The notes under the pieces: model-generated
What the model saw: only the letters and a program-made list of their open reading frames with translations
Told to the model about the DNA's origin: nothing
The model's database searches: none
Assembly (NCBI GenBank): GCA_031976175.1
Contig: DALYLR010000010.1
Span: forward strand, 1 to 64,000
Origin: DMER01 sp003451645
GTDB lineage: Bacteria; Pseudomonadota; Alphaproteobacteria; Micropepsales; Micropepsaceae
Length of the DNA stretch: 64,000 nucleotides
Direction: 5' to 3'
In this document: in pieces, positions 17,240-24,489 of the stretch
How positions within the stretch are numbered: the stretch's first letter is position 1
Layout of the letters: every line of letters starts with the position of its first letter
Made by a program: the position numbers and the translations under genes

Positions 17240-18232
17240 TCACAACATCATCGTCAGCGGGTCTTCGATGAAGCCTTTGAAGGCCTGTAGCCAGCGGGCG
17301 CCAGTGGCGCCGTCGAACACGCGGTGATCGCAGGACAGCCGCACGGTCATAATCGTGGCTTGTGCGACCGCGCCATTCTTGACCACCGGCCGTTGCTCGC
17401 CCGCGCCAACCGCCAGGATCGCCGCATGGGGCGGGTTGATCACGGCGGTGAAGTCCTTGATCCCGAACATGCCGAGATTGGAGATGGCAAAAGTGCCACC
17501 CTCAAACTCAGACGGTTTCAGCTTCTTGGCCTTCGCGCGGTCGGCCAAATCCTTCACCTCGCGGCTGATATCGGCGAGGCCCTTGCCCTCGGCCTTGGCA
17601 ACAATGGGCGTGATGAGCCCGAAGTCGAGCGCGACGGCCACACCTACATCCGCATGTTTGTGCCGCAGAAGCGCTGTCTCCGTCCACGAACTATTGACTT
17701 CGGGCACACGAATGAGCGCGAGCGCGCAGGCCTTTACGATAAAATCATTGACCGAGAGCTTGAAGGCAGCCGGGCCATCCTTCGGCGCCTTAGCATTCAG
17801 ATCGGCGCGCAGCTTCATCAGCGCGTCTAGCTCACAATCAATTTGCAGATAGTAATGCGGGATATCGCGCTTGGACGCCGTCAGGCGCTTGGCGATCGAT
17901 TTGCGCATGCTGTCATGTGGGATTTCCGTATACGCCTCTTTCGTGAAATAGAGCCGCGCGTCAGGGCCTGGGGCGGCGGCAGATTCAGCAGCCTTGGGTG
18001 CAGGAGCGGTTGCAGCAGGCAATGACCCCTCCGTCATGCCCGCCTCCTTCGGATGCGGACGCGACACCTCCCCCGCCTTCGGCAAAGGAGGAATGGCATT
18101 CTCCACATCAAGCTTGACAACACGGCCGCCGGGACCGGAGCCCGTAACCTGGGCAATGTCAAGGCCCCTTTGCGCCGCGATGCGGCGCGCCAAGGGAGAG
18201 GCAAAGACCCGGCCGGTGCTTATGGCATTCAT
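17240..18232 (-). CDS. pdhC: Pyruvate dehydrogenase E2, dihydrolipoyl acetyltransferase without a lipoyl domain
   Basis: Core acetyltransferase of the pyruvate dehydrogenase complex. The 330-residue product begins directly with the peripheral subunit-binding domain (about 8-46: ASPLARRIAAQRGLDI and TGSGPGGRVVKLDVE), then a Pro/Ala-rich linker (47-95) and the catalytic domain ending with the active-site DHRVFDGATGARWL. The usual N-terminal lipoyl domain of about 80 residues with a DKA motif is absent. The start is well supported: GGAGGAGGG lies a few bases before the ATG at 18232, and the DUF5076 gene ends 19 bases upstream, leaving no room for an extension. A TTG at 18250 would add only six residues. 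Lipoyl groups must come from elsewhere, most simply from the N-terminal domain of PdhB. Confidence 0.93.
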   Translation of the reverse strand: MNAISTGRVFASPLARRIAAQRGLDIAQVTGSGPGGRVVKLDVENAIPPLPKAGEVSRPHPKEAGMTEGSLPAATAPAPKAAESAAAPGPDARLYFTKEAYTEIPHDSMRKSIAKRLTASKRDIPHYYLQIDCELDALMKLRADLNAKAPKDGPAAFKLSVNDFIVKACALALIRVPEVNSSWTETALLRHKHADVGVAVALDFGLITPIVAKAEGKGLADISREVKDLADRAKAKKLKPSEFEGGTFAISNLGMFGIKDFTAVINPPHAAILAVGAGEQRPVVKNGAVAQATIMTVRLSCDHRVFDGATGARWLQAFKGFIEDPLTMML

Positions 18233-18251
18233 CGCATCCCTCCTCCGCAAT

Positions 18252-18599
18252 TCAGTTCAACCGGCCAATCGCGCCTTTGTGGCTGATGCCCTTGCTCTCA
18301 AGCCGTGCGCGGTAGGCGCGTTCAATCATGGCGCGAAGGTCGTCCGGGTTACGCGACGTATCGTCCTGACACAGGGCCGCAATGACGTGCACGGAAATGT
18401 CGGCCAGAATCATGCCCCATTGCTCAACCTCCCGCTCGCCCATGGCGCCAATGTTGAGCGCGACATGCTCCTCCCCGGCAGATATCCAAAAGCGCAGAAG
18501 CTCAACTCCCGCGCGGGCATCCAACACGGCCTCAGGAATCTCCAATTCTTGAGCGGACGCCTCAAGCTGCTGATCGTCGGCATCATCCGCGTCGCTCAT
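18252..18599 (-). CDS. DUF5076-family protein in the pdh cluster
   Basis: A small acidic protein of 115 residues resembling the uncharacterised DUF5076 family, which I recall being found between pdhB and pdhC in alphaproteobacteria. It starts with an acidic stretch (MSDADDADD), contains ELLRFWISAGEEHVALNI and GMILADISVHVIAAL, and has no signal peptide, membrane segment or catalytic motif I can recognise. The ATGA overlap with the pdhB stop and the short gap to pdhC suggest coexpression with the complex. A structural or assembly role is possible but not shown. Confidence 0.75.
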   Translation of the reverse strand: MSDADDADDQQLEASAQELEIPEAVLDARAGVELLRFWISAGEEHVALNIGAMGEREVEQWGMILADISVHVIAALCQDDTSRNPDDLRAMIERAYRARLESKGISHKGAIGRLN

Positions 18600-19978
18600 G
18601 CATAGGTGACCTTTTTGACAGCATCCAAAATGTCAGTCACGGATGGCAGCGCCAGTTTCTCCAAGTTCGCCGCATAGGGCATGGGCACATCTTTGCCCGT
18701 GACGCGCAAGACGGGCGCATCAAGCCAGTCAAAGGCCCGCTCCATCACCTGTGCCGAAATTTCAGCGCCTATGCCGCAAATGGGCCACCCTTCCTCCACG
18801 ATAACGAGGCGGTTGGTCTTCTGGACCGAGGCGATAATGGTCTCGGTATCGAGTGGCCGCAAGGAACGCAAATCGATTAGTTCCGCCTCGACCCCGGCCT
18901 TGGCCAATTCGTCCGCCGCCTGAAGGATCAGGCCAACAGTGATCGAGAAGGACACCAAGGTTACATGCCGCCCAGCGCGGATCACACGCGCCTTGCCAAT
19001 CGGGACGATGTGGTCGTCAGTCTTTGGCACTGGGAATGACCGGCCGTAGCAAATCTCATTCTCCAGAACGAGAACGGGATTGGGGTCGCGGATCGCGCTT
19101 TTGAGAAGGCCCTTGGCATCCGCGGCGAAGTATGGCGCGACAACTTTCAGGCCTGGGATATGGGCATACCAGGCCGAGAAATTCTGGCTGTGCTGCGCGG
19201 CGACGCGCGCTGCCGCACCATTGGGTCCGCGAAAGACGATCGGGCACCCCATCTGGCCGCCAGACATATAGAGCGTCTTTGCAGCCGAATTGATGATTTG
19301 GTCAATGGCCTGCATCGCAAAGTTCCACGTCATGAACTCTACGATCGGCTTCAGGCCGCCAAAGGCCGCACCCACGCCGAGACCCGCAAAACCATGCTCA
19401 GTGATCGGCGTGTCGATCACGCGGTTCGGGCCGAACTCGTCCAGAAGACCTTGGCTGACCTTGTAGGCGCCTTGATATTGTCCGACCTCTTCGCCCATGA
19501 GAAAGACCGTGCCGTCGCGGCGCATTTCTTCGGCCATAGCATCGCGCAAGGCCTCCCGCACTGTCTGAGTCACAAACTCCGTTCCCGGAGCGGATTCGTC
19601 CTGTGTTGTCACTGGAGGCGCTTGATGGACCACAGGCGCAGGTCTTGGCGGCTCAGCGGCGATTGGCGCCGGAGCTGGTTGCGGTGGCAGAGGAGCGGAT
19701 GTTCCATTCACCTTTGGAGCAGGCGCCTCCGCCTCACCATCACCCTTTAGGCGCGCGATGACTGCGTTGACCTTGACGCCCTCAGCACCTTCGTCGACGA
19801 GGATGTCCGTGACCGTGCCCTCATCAACCGCCTCGACCTCCATGGTCGCCTTGTCGGTTTCGATTTCGGCGATCACGTCGCCGGACTTGATCCTGTCGCC
19901 CTGCTTGATGTGCCATTTGGCAAGCTTGCCCTCTTCCATGGTGGGCGACAGCGCGGGCATGAGAATGTCGGTGGGCAC
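18596..19978 (-). CDS. pdhB: Pyruvate dehydrogenase E1 component, beta subunit with N-terminal lipoyl domain
   Basis: Beta subunit of thiamine-dependent E1. The 460-residue protein has an N-terminal lipoyl domain (about 1-80; lipoylated lysine in EIETDKATMEVEA, about K43), a long Pro/Ala-rich linker (about 80-130), and the transketolase-like core beginning near VREALRDAMAEEM, with GEEVGQYQGAYKVSQGL and ITEHGFAGLGVGAAFGG. The lipoyl-E1-beta fusion is known in alphaproteobacteria such as Zymomonas and Sinorhizobium, where E2 also has a lipoyl domain. Here it is the only lipoyl domain in the cluster. The GTG start fits because MPTDILMPALSPTM is the exact start of the lipoyl fold. Confidence 0.96.
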   Translation of the reverse strand: MPTDILMPALSPTMEEGKLAKWHIKQGDRIKSGDVIAEIETDKATMEVEAVDEGTVTDILVDEGAEGVKVNAVIARLKGDGEAEAPAPKVNGTSAPLPPQPAPAPIAAEPPRPAPVVHQAPPVTTQDESAPGTEFVTQTVREALRDAMAEEMRRDGTVFLMGEEVGQYQGAYKVSQGLLDEFGPNRVIDTPITEHGFAGLGVGAAFGGLKPIVEFMTWNFAMQAIDQIINSAAKTLYMSGGQMGCPIVFRGPNGAAARVAAQHSQNFSAWYAHIPGLKVVAPYFAADAKGLLKSAIRDPNPVLVLENEICYGRSFPVPKTDDHIVPIGKARVIRAGRHVTLVSFSITVGLILQAADELAKAGVEAELIDLRSLRPLDTETIIASVQKTNRLVIVEEGWPICGIGAEISAQVMERAFDWLDAPVLRVTGKDVPMPYAANLEKLALPSVTDILDAVKKVTYA

Positions 19979-19996
19979 GGACGGTTCGCCTTTAAT

Positions 19997-20404
19997 CTAG
20001 AAGGGGAATTTGAGGGCAGGCACCAAGGCAACAAAAATCATGACCGTACCGATGATCCCAACAAGCCAAGCAACCGGTCTGACCCATGGCCAGCCCGCGA
20101 GATAGATGACGGCATGAGCAACGCGGGAAAAAAAGAACAGCTGTGCGCCAAGCACCGTCCACGTCGTAGAAATCTGGCTCACCGCCGCAATCAGCACCAG
20201 CGGCGCGAACAGCGCCAAGCCTTCCCGATGATTATCAACGAGACGTTTGGTCCGCGCCTGCCAGGGGGTCATTGGCTTCATGTTGTCGCGATGGCCAGCC
20301 ATCACATCGACACCTTGCGCCGCAGTACCGGCAGAGGACTGGATTAAGATCAGCACGAACAGGAGCGCCACGGACAGCGCCAGCATTGTGAGTTCGATAG
20401 TCAT
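19997..20404 (-). CDS. MAPEG-family membrane protein
   Basis: A 135-residue protein with about four hydrophobic helices (around 5-25, 60-85, 90-105 and 112-132) and the MAPEG-like segment RTKRLVDNHREGLALFAPLVL. Eukaryotic MAPEG proteins include microsomal glutathione transferases; bacterial ones are mostly uncharacterised. The ATG at 20404 is two bases after the pdhA stop, and pdhB follows after 18 bases, so the gene lies within the pyruvate dehydrogenase operon between the two E1 subunits. Its role there is unknown. Confidence 0.8.
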   Translation of the reverse strand: MTIELTMLALSVALLFVLILIQSSAGTAAQGVDVMAGHRDNMKPMTPWQARTKRLVDNHREGLALFAPLVLIAAVSQISTTWTVLGAQLFFFSRVAHAVIYLAGWPWVRPVAWLVGIIGTVMIFVALVPALKFPF

Positions 20405-20406
20405 TG

Positions 20407-21408
20407 TTACGAGGCGTCCTTCAAGATGTCTGTCCAAAGCTCAGAGGAATCAGGTTCGGGCGATGATTGGGCAAACTCCGCCGCATGGGTCACGATCGCG
20501 CGGATATCCTTGTCGATCGTCTTGAGGTCGTCTTCCGTCGCCAAACCGCCATTGAGAAGGTGAGCTTTCAGGTTCTCAATCGGGTCGCGGTGCTCGCGCA
20601 CCTGATCGACCTCTTCGCGGGTCCGGTATTTCGCCGGATCGGACATTGAGTGGCCGCGATAGCGATAGGTTTTCATCTCCAGGATGATTGGCCCATTGCC
20701 AGACCGGCACCAAGATACCGCCTTATCACCAGCCGCTCTGACGGCCAGCACGTCCATGCCATCCACTTCTTCGCCCGGAATGTTGAAAGACAAACCGCGA
20801 CGGTAGAGATGACGCTCTGACGAGGAGCGCTCGACACTCGTACCCATCGCGTACTGATTATTCTCGATAATGTAGATCACTGGCAGCTTCCAGAGGGCCG
20901 CCATGTTGAAGCTTTCGTAGACTTGCCCCTGATTGGCCGCGCCATCACCAAAGTAAGTCAGGCACACCCGGTTGTTGTTGCGGTAGCGGTTGGCGAAGGC
21001 AAGGCCCGTGCCGATCGGCACTTGCGCGCCCACGATCCCGTGACCACCGAAGAAGTTCTTCTCACGGCTGAACATGTGCATTGAGCCGCCCTTGCCCTTG
21101 GACAGGCCACCGGACCGCCCAGTCAGCTCAGCCATAACACCGGCGGGGTCCATGCCACAGGCAAGCATATGCCCATGATCTCTGTAGGCCGTGATCACTT
21201 GGTCGCCCGGCTCAATCGCGGCCTGCATGCCCACGACAACCGCTTCCTGACCGATGTATAGGTGGCAGAACCCACCGATAAATCCCATGCCGTAGAGTTG
21301 CCCAGCCCGCTCCTCAAACCTGCGAATGAGCAGCATTTCACGGTAATAGGTCAGCATGACCTCGCGAGAGGCGGCGGGGGGCGACATGATCGGCGTACCT
21401 TGAGACAT
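20407..21408 (-). CDS. pdhA: Pyruvate dehydrogenase E1 component, alpha subunit
   Basis: Thiamine-diphosphate-binding subunit of E1, which decarboxylates pyruvate and acetylates lipoyl groups. The 333-residue product has RRFEERAGQLYGMGFIGGF at the N-terminus, SKGKGGSMHMFS, the ThDP motif starting GDGAANQG and ending about 30 residues later in IIENN, and the phosphorylation-loop-like RYRGHSMSDPAKYR. The ATG at 21408 is preferred to a TTG at 21432; the latter lies in a perfect palindrome (21415-21430) just upstream. It heads the pdh cluster. Confidence 0.96.
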   Translation of the reverse strand: MSQGTPIMSPPAASREVMLTYYREMLLIRRFEERAGQLYGMGFIGGFCHLYIGQEAVVVGMQAAIEPGDQVITAYRDHGHMLACGMDPAGVMAELTGRSGGLSKGKGGSMHMFSREKNFFGGHGIVGAQVPIGTGLAFANRYRNNNRVCLTYFGDGAANQGQVYESFNMAALWKLPVIYIIENNQYAMGTSVERSSSERHLYRRGLSFNIPGEEVDGMDVLAVRAAGDKAVSWCRSGNGPIILEMKTYRYRGHSMSDPAKYRTREEVDQVREHRDPIENLKAHLLNGGLATEDDLKTIDKDIRAIVTHAAEFAQSSPEPDSSELWTDILKDAS

Positions 21409-21414
21409 GGAAAC

Positions 21415-21430
21415 GCGCCAGACCTGGCGC
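21415..21430. promoter_or_regulatory. Perfect 16-base dyad immediately upstream of pdhA
   Basis: GCGCCAG-AC-CTGGCGC is a perfect 7+7 inverted repeat ending six bases before the pdhA ATG, where the ribosome-binding site should be. A two-base loop is too tight for a full RNA hairpin, so a dimeric repressor or activator site is more likely, though a shortened hairpin could hide the ribosome site. The cognate regulator is unknown. Confidence 0.4.
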
Positions 21431-21508
21431 AATCGTCACTGCACAGCTTGCAATAGTCGGTCTTTGCGGCAGTTACAACACGCTCATCATGCAGTGCAGC
21501 AATGTGCA

Positions 21509-21817
21509 TCAGGGCGTTGGCGAGGCGGCCTTGGAAGGCCGGGGCAGGATCAGTTCGTGCTGCTGCGACAGCCCCAAAGTAAGGCGCGCCTGCTCATCCA
21601 ACAGGTCAGGGTCAAGGGAGGCGTCTTTCATTTGGTTGACGCGCCGCTCGAGCGCCATCCGCTCGCCCTCAATTGTTCGCAATTCAGCCCGCGCAAGGGC
21701 CAGCTCATCCGACAAATTCACCCACCGCACCATGCCGTGGCTGCCATAAAGGCCATAGAAGCCGAAATAGGCAATCAATGCGGCGCAGAGCACAAACACG
21801 GCCAAGCCAATCTTCAT
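21509..21817 (-). CDS. FtsB/DivIC-like septum formation initiator protein
   Basis: A 102-residue bitopic membrane protein: short cytoplasmic start, one membrane helix (GLAVFVLCAALIAYFGFYGL), then a coiled coil (LSDELALARAELRTIEGERM and ALERRVNQM) and a short C-terminal region. This is the layout of FtsB/DivIC, part of the FtsQLB divisome subcomplex, and its place between eno and pdhA is the usual one in alphaproteobacteria. A GTG at 21823 would add two residues; the ATG at 21817 has AGGG upstream. It precedes pdhA by 100 bases. Confidence 0.87.
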   Translation of the reverse strand: MKIGLAVFVLCAALIAYFGFYGLYGSHGMVRWVNLSDELALARAELRTIEGERMALERRVNQMKDASLDPDLLDEQARLTLGLSQQHELILPRPSKAASPTP

Positions 21818-21906
21818 CCGCACACCCTATTGCAAAGCGTCTTTACACTTGAATCGAATCATACCGGACTCTGCCGGGTCAACATGAAATTGGTAAACGC
21901 TGGTGC

Positions 21907-23091
21907 TTACCAATGTTCCGCCGAGCGATACCATTTGGAGGCCAGCCACTTCACGCCTTGGGTGACCGGCAGGCCTGCATGAAGGGACATTGGGTCTGGC
22001 GCTCCGTCCGGGGTTACGTTGTCAAAGATCAACGCATCCCCCTTTGCGCCACGCCATTGTGCCTTGGCCCTTATGAAACTGGTTTCACCGCCGATATAGT
22101 CATCGTTCAGCGCAACGAGCAAAGTCCGCACCCTTTGCCCGCCTTCCGCCAGGAACTGAGCAGAGCCTGCCTTTGCCGGGTCGACGACATCGAAATGGGG
22201 CTTGTATTCCTGGCCAGGCTGATAGCGTAGAACATTGAGCATCTCGCCATTGCGCATTGGTAGTCCGGCCGCCAAAGCCATTCTCGCATCAAGATGGGTC
22301 ATCACTAGGTCGCTGGCTGTTGGCCAAAATACGGCTGTTGATGAGGTGCGGTCCGTTGCCAGTTTCGGCTTTCCAGTTCCCTCGTCAATCATTTGCGATG
22401 GCGCCAGCATCGGCTCTGCCCGCGCGATGATGTAGTCGCACTCCCATGCCTTCAGGAGACCGGGAATCGTTACAACTTTCGGAGCGCTTAACATCGGTCT
22501 TGGCGCTTTCAGGGGTACGTCAACAGGCACGCGCAGATGAGGCTCAACTTGATGCCTCGGAGGGGGAGTCCCTGGCTCATTTGGATCCCCGAATCCAAAG
22601 CGCCCGGCAAAGGCCTGCGCGATACTGTCCCCCTTCGACGCTGCTGCGTGAACAAGCCTCACCGCAGCCTCATCGCCTGGATTGTTGAGCAGCCACAAGA
22701 GCCCGGCTTCGCGAAGAGCGCCAGGATCGCCTGCCTCGCAGGCGTCCATGAGTAACTGGCACGCCAGTTCCCAATTGGCCGCGCCTTTGAGGCCCCACGC
22801 CTCAACGACGCTCAAAAGACGTTTGGCTTGATGGACACCAGCGGAGGCCGATTTTCGGAGTAAGTCGATCGAAGCTTGGGCTTGTTTTAAAGGTGTCGCG
22901 CCACTCAGCTCTCTGGCGGCCCATGTGTATTGTGCGTGAAGGTGACCACTATGCGCGGCGCGCTCCAGCCATTGCATGGCTTCAGCTGTCTGACCGTCAC
23001 GGTGGAGCGATGCAGCGAGCGCATATTGTGCGCCGCTGTCTCCGCCGTTTGCTGCACTGATCAGAGCGTGTCTGTCCAGCGGCAACGTCAT
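21907..23091 (-). CDS. Sel1-like repeat protein with C-terminal prolyl 4-hydroxylase-type oxygenase domain
   Basis: A 394-residue two-part protein. Residues 10-165 form Sel1/TPR-like helical repeats (GDSGAQYALAASLHRDGQ, GHLHAQYTWAARELSG, GDPGALREAGLLWLL), usually protein-binding. Residues 200-394 form an Fe(II)/2-oxoglutarate oxygenase of prolyl 4-hydroxylase type: metal ligands H299 and D301 in YKPHFD and H371 in SLHAGLP, with K381 as probable 2-oxoglutarate ligand. The set of residues is complete, so it should be active. It has no signal peptide and is probably cytoplasmic. The target is unknown. The start is three bases after the eno stop, suggesting cotranscription. Confidence 0.85.
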   Translation of the reverse strand: MTLPLDRHALISAANGGDSGAQYALAASLHRDGQTAEAMQWLERAAHSGHLHAQYTWAARELSGATPLKQAQASIDLLRKSASAGVHQAKRLLSVVEAWGLKGAANWELACQLLMDACEAGDPGALREAGLLWLLNNPGDEAAVRLVHAAASKGDSIAQAFAGRFGFGDPNEPGTPPPRHQVEPHLRVPVDVPLKAPRPMLSAPKVVTIPGLLKAWECDYIIARAEPMLAPSQMIDEGTGKPKLATDRTSSTAVFWPTASDLVMTHLDARMALAAGLPMRNGEMLNVLRYQPGQEYKPHFDVVDPAKAGSAQFLAEGGQRVRTLLVALNDDYIGGETSFIRAKAQWRGAKGDALIFDNVTPDGAPDPMSLHAGLPVTQGVKWLASKWYRSAEHW

Positions 23092-23094
23092 GGA

Positions 23095-24375
23095 CTACCC
23101 GGGCACGCGCAAGATATTGCGGCCTGGATAATGGGATTGTCCGCCCAAATGTTCTTCGATCCGCAGCAGCTGATTATACTTGGCGGTGCGGTCCGAGCGG
23201 GCCAGCGAGCCAGTCTTGATCTGCCCGCAATTGGTGGCAACGGCCAAGTCGGCAATCGTTGCGTCTTCGGTTTCTCCCGACCGATGAGACATGACCGCGC
23301 TATAGCCCGCACGATGGGCCATTTCGACAGCATCGAGGGTTTCCGTCAGCGTACCAATCTGATTGACCTTGACCAGGATGGCGTTCGCTGTCTTGCGGGA
23401 AATGCCATCAGACAGACGCCGCGGATTGGTCACAAAGAGATCATCGCCGACCAACTGCACCCGCGGACCAAGAGCGCGGGTCAACATCGCCCATCCGTCC
23501 CAATCATCTTCCGCCATGCCATCTTCGATCGAGACGATCGGATAGCGTGCGCATAGCTCTTCGTAATAGCGGACCATAGCCTCGGAGGACAGGCTTTTGC
23601 CCTCGCCGGATAGCTCGTAAGTGCCAGCTTTGTAGAACTCGGTCGAGGCAGCATCTAAGGCCAGGACAACATCCGTCCCCGGACGGTAGCCCGCCTTTTC
23701 GGCTGCGCGCATGATGAACCCGCAGGCCTCATCCGCAGAACGCAAATTGGGCGCGAAACCGCCCTCGTCGCCGACATTTGTGTTGTGCCCGGCCTCTTTA
23801 AGGGCCTTCTTGAGGCTGTGGAAGACCTCGGCGCCCATCCGCAAAGCCTCGCTGAAAGACAGCGCGCCAACCGGCATGATCATGAATTCTTGCAGATCAA
23901 TGGGATTGTCCGCATGCGCACCACCGTTGACGATGTTCATCATGGGCACGGGCAGTGTCGAGGCGTTCACCCCGCCTACATAGCGATAAAGAGGCTGCCC
24001 GCGCGCGTCCGCCGCTGCATGAGCAACCGCCAGGGAAACGCCGAGAATGGCATTCGCGCCGAGCCGGGCCTTGTTCGGTGTTCCATCCAGCTTGATCAAG
24101 GTATGATCCAAATGCCGCTGATCTTCGGCGTCCATGCCGGCGACGGCGTCATAGATCTCAGTGACGACCGATTCGACGGCCTTGCGAACACCCTTGCCGC
24201 CGTAACGCGAACCTGCATCACGCTTTTCTGCTGCTTCGTGAGCGCCAGTCGAAGCACCGGATGGGACCGCCGCCCTACCCTTCGATCCATCCTCAAGCTT
24301 GACGTCGACCTCAAGAGTTGGGTTTCCGCGGCTGTCGAGAATTTCGCGGGCACGCACATCAACGATTGCGGTCAT
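23095..24375 (-). CDS. eno: Enolase
   Basis: Converts 2-phosphoglycerate to phosphoenolpyruvate. The 426-residue length is standard. Marks are AREILDSRGNPTLEVDV, PSGASTGAHEA (mobile loop), the metal ligands in LALDAAS, SIEDGMAEDDW and QLVGDDLFVTN, the catalytic Lys in AILVKVNQIGTLTET, and the signature SHRSGETEDATIADLAV. An upstream GTG at 24393 would add six residues; the ATG at 24375 has AAGGAA eight bases before it. It lies 114 bases after kdsA. Confidence 0.97.
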   Translation of the reverse strand: MTAIVDVRAREILDSRGNPTLEVDVKLEDGSKGRAAVPSGASTGAHEAAEKRDAGSRYGGKGVRKAVESVVTEIYDAVAGMDAEDQRHLDHTLIKLDGTPNKARLGANAILGVSLAVAHAAADARGQPLYRYVGGVNASTLPVPMMNIVNGGAHADNPIDLQEFMIMPVGALSFSEALRMGAEVFHSLKKALKEAGHNTNVGDEGGFAPNLRSADEACGFIMRAAEKAGYRPGTDVVLALDAASTEFYKAGTYELSGEGKSLSSEAMVRYYEELCARYPIVSIEDGMAEDDWDGWAMLTRALGPRVQLVGDDLFVTNPRRLSDGISRKTANAILVKVNQIGTLTETLDAVEMAHRAGYSAVMSHRSGETEDATIADLAVATNCGQIKTGSLARSDRTAKYNQLLRIEEHLGGQSHYPGRNILRVPG

Positions 24376-24390
24376 CGACACATTTCCTTG

Positions 24391-24416
24391 CACAGATCAA
24401 TAAGCATGACTCTGTG
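24391..24416 (-). promoter_or_regulatory. Inverted repeat in the eno upstream region
   Basis: CACAGA-N14-TCTGTG is a 6+6 inverted repeat, 16 bases upstream of the eno ATG. It may be a hairpin in the 5' leader or an operator. Evidence is limited to symmetry and position. Confidence 0.22.
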
Positions 24417-24489
24417 GGGCTTTTAGCGAATTGAAATCCATCCGCCTAGTGGGGAATCCGGCGCCCCGATGGCATCTCATGCAGGTCGG

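Noticed and set aside
15967..17271. A 434-codon open frame on the plus strand opposite lpd
   Set aside because: It is the antisense shadow of a strongly conserved lpd. Its translation shows no family motif and the frame is open only because of GC-rich codon use.
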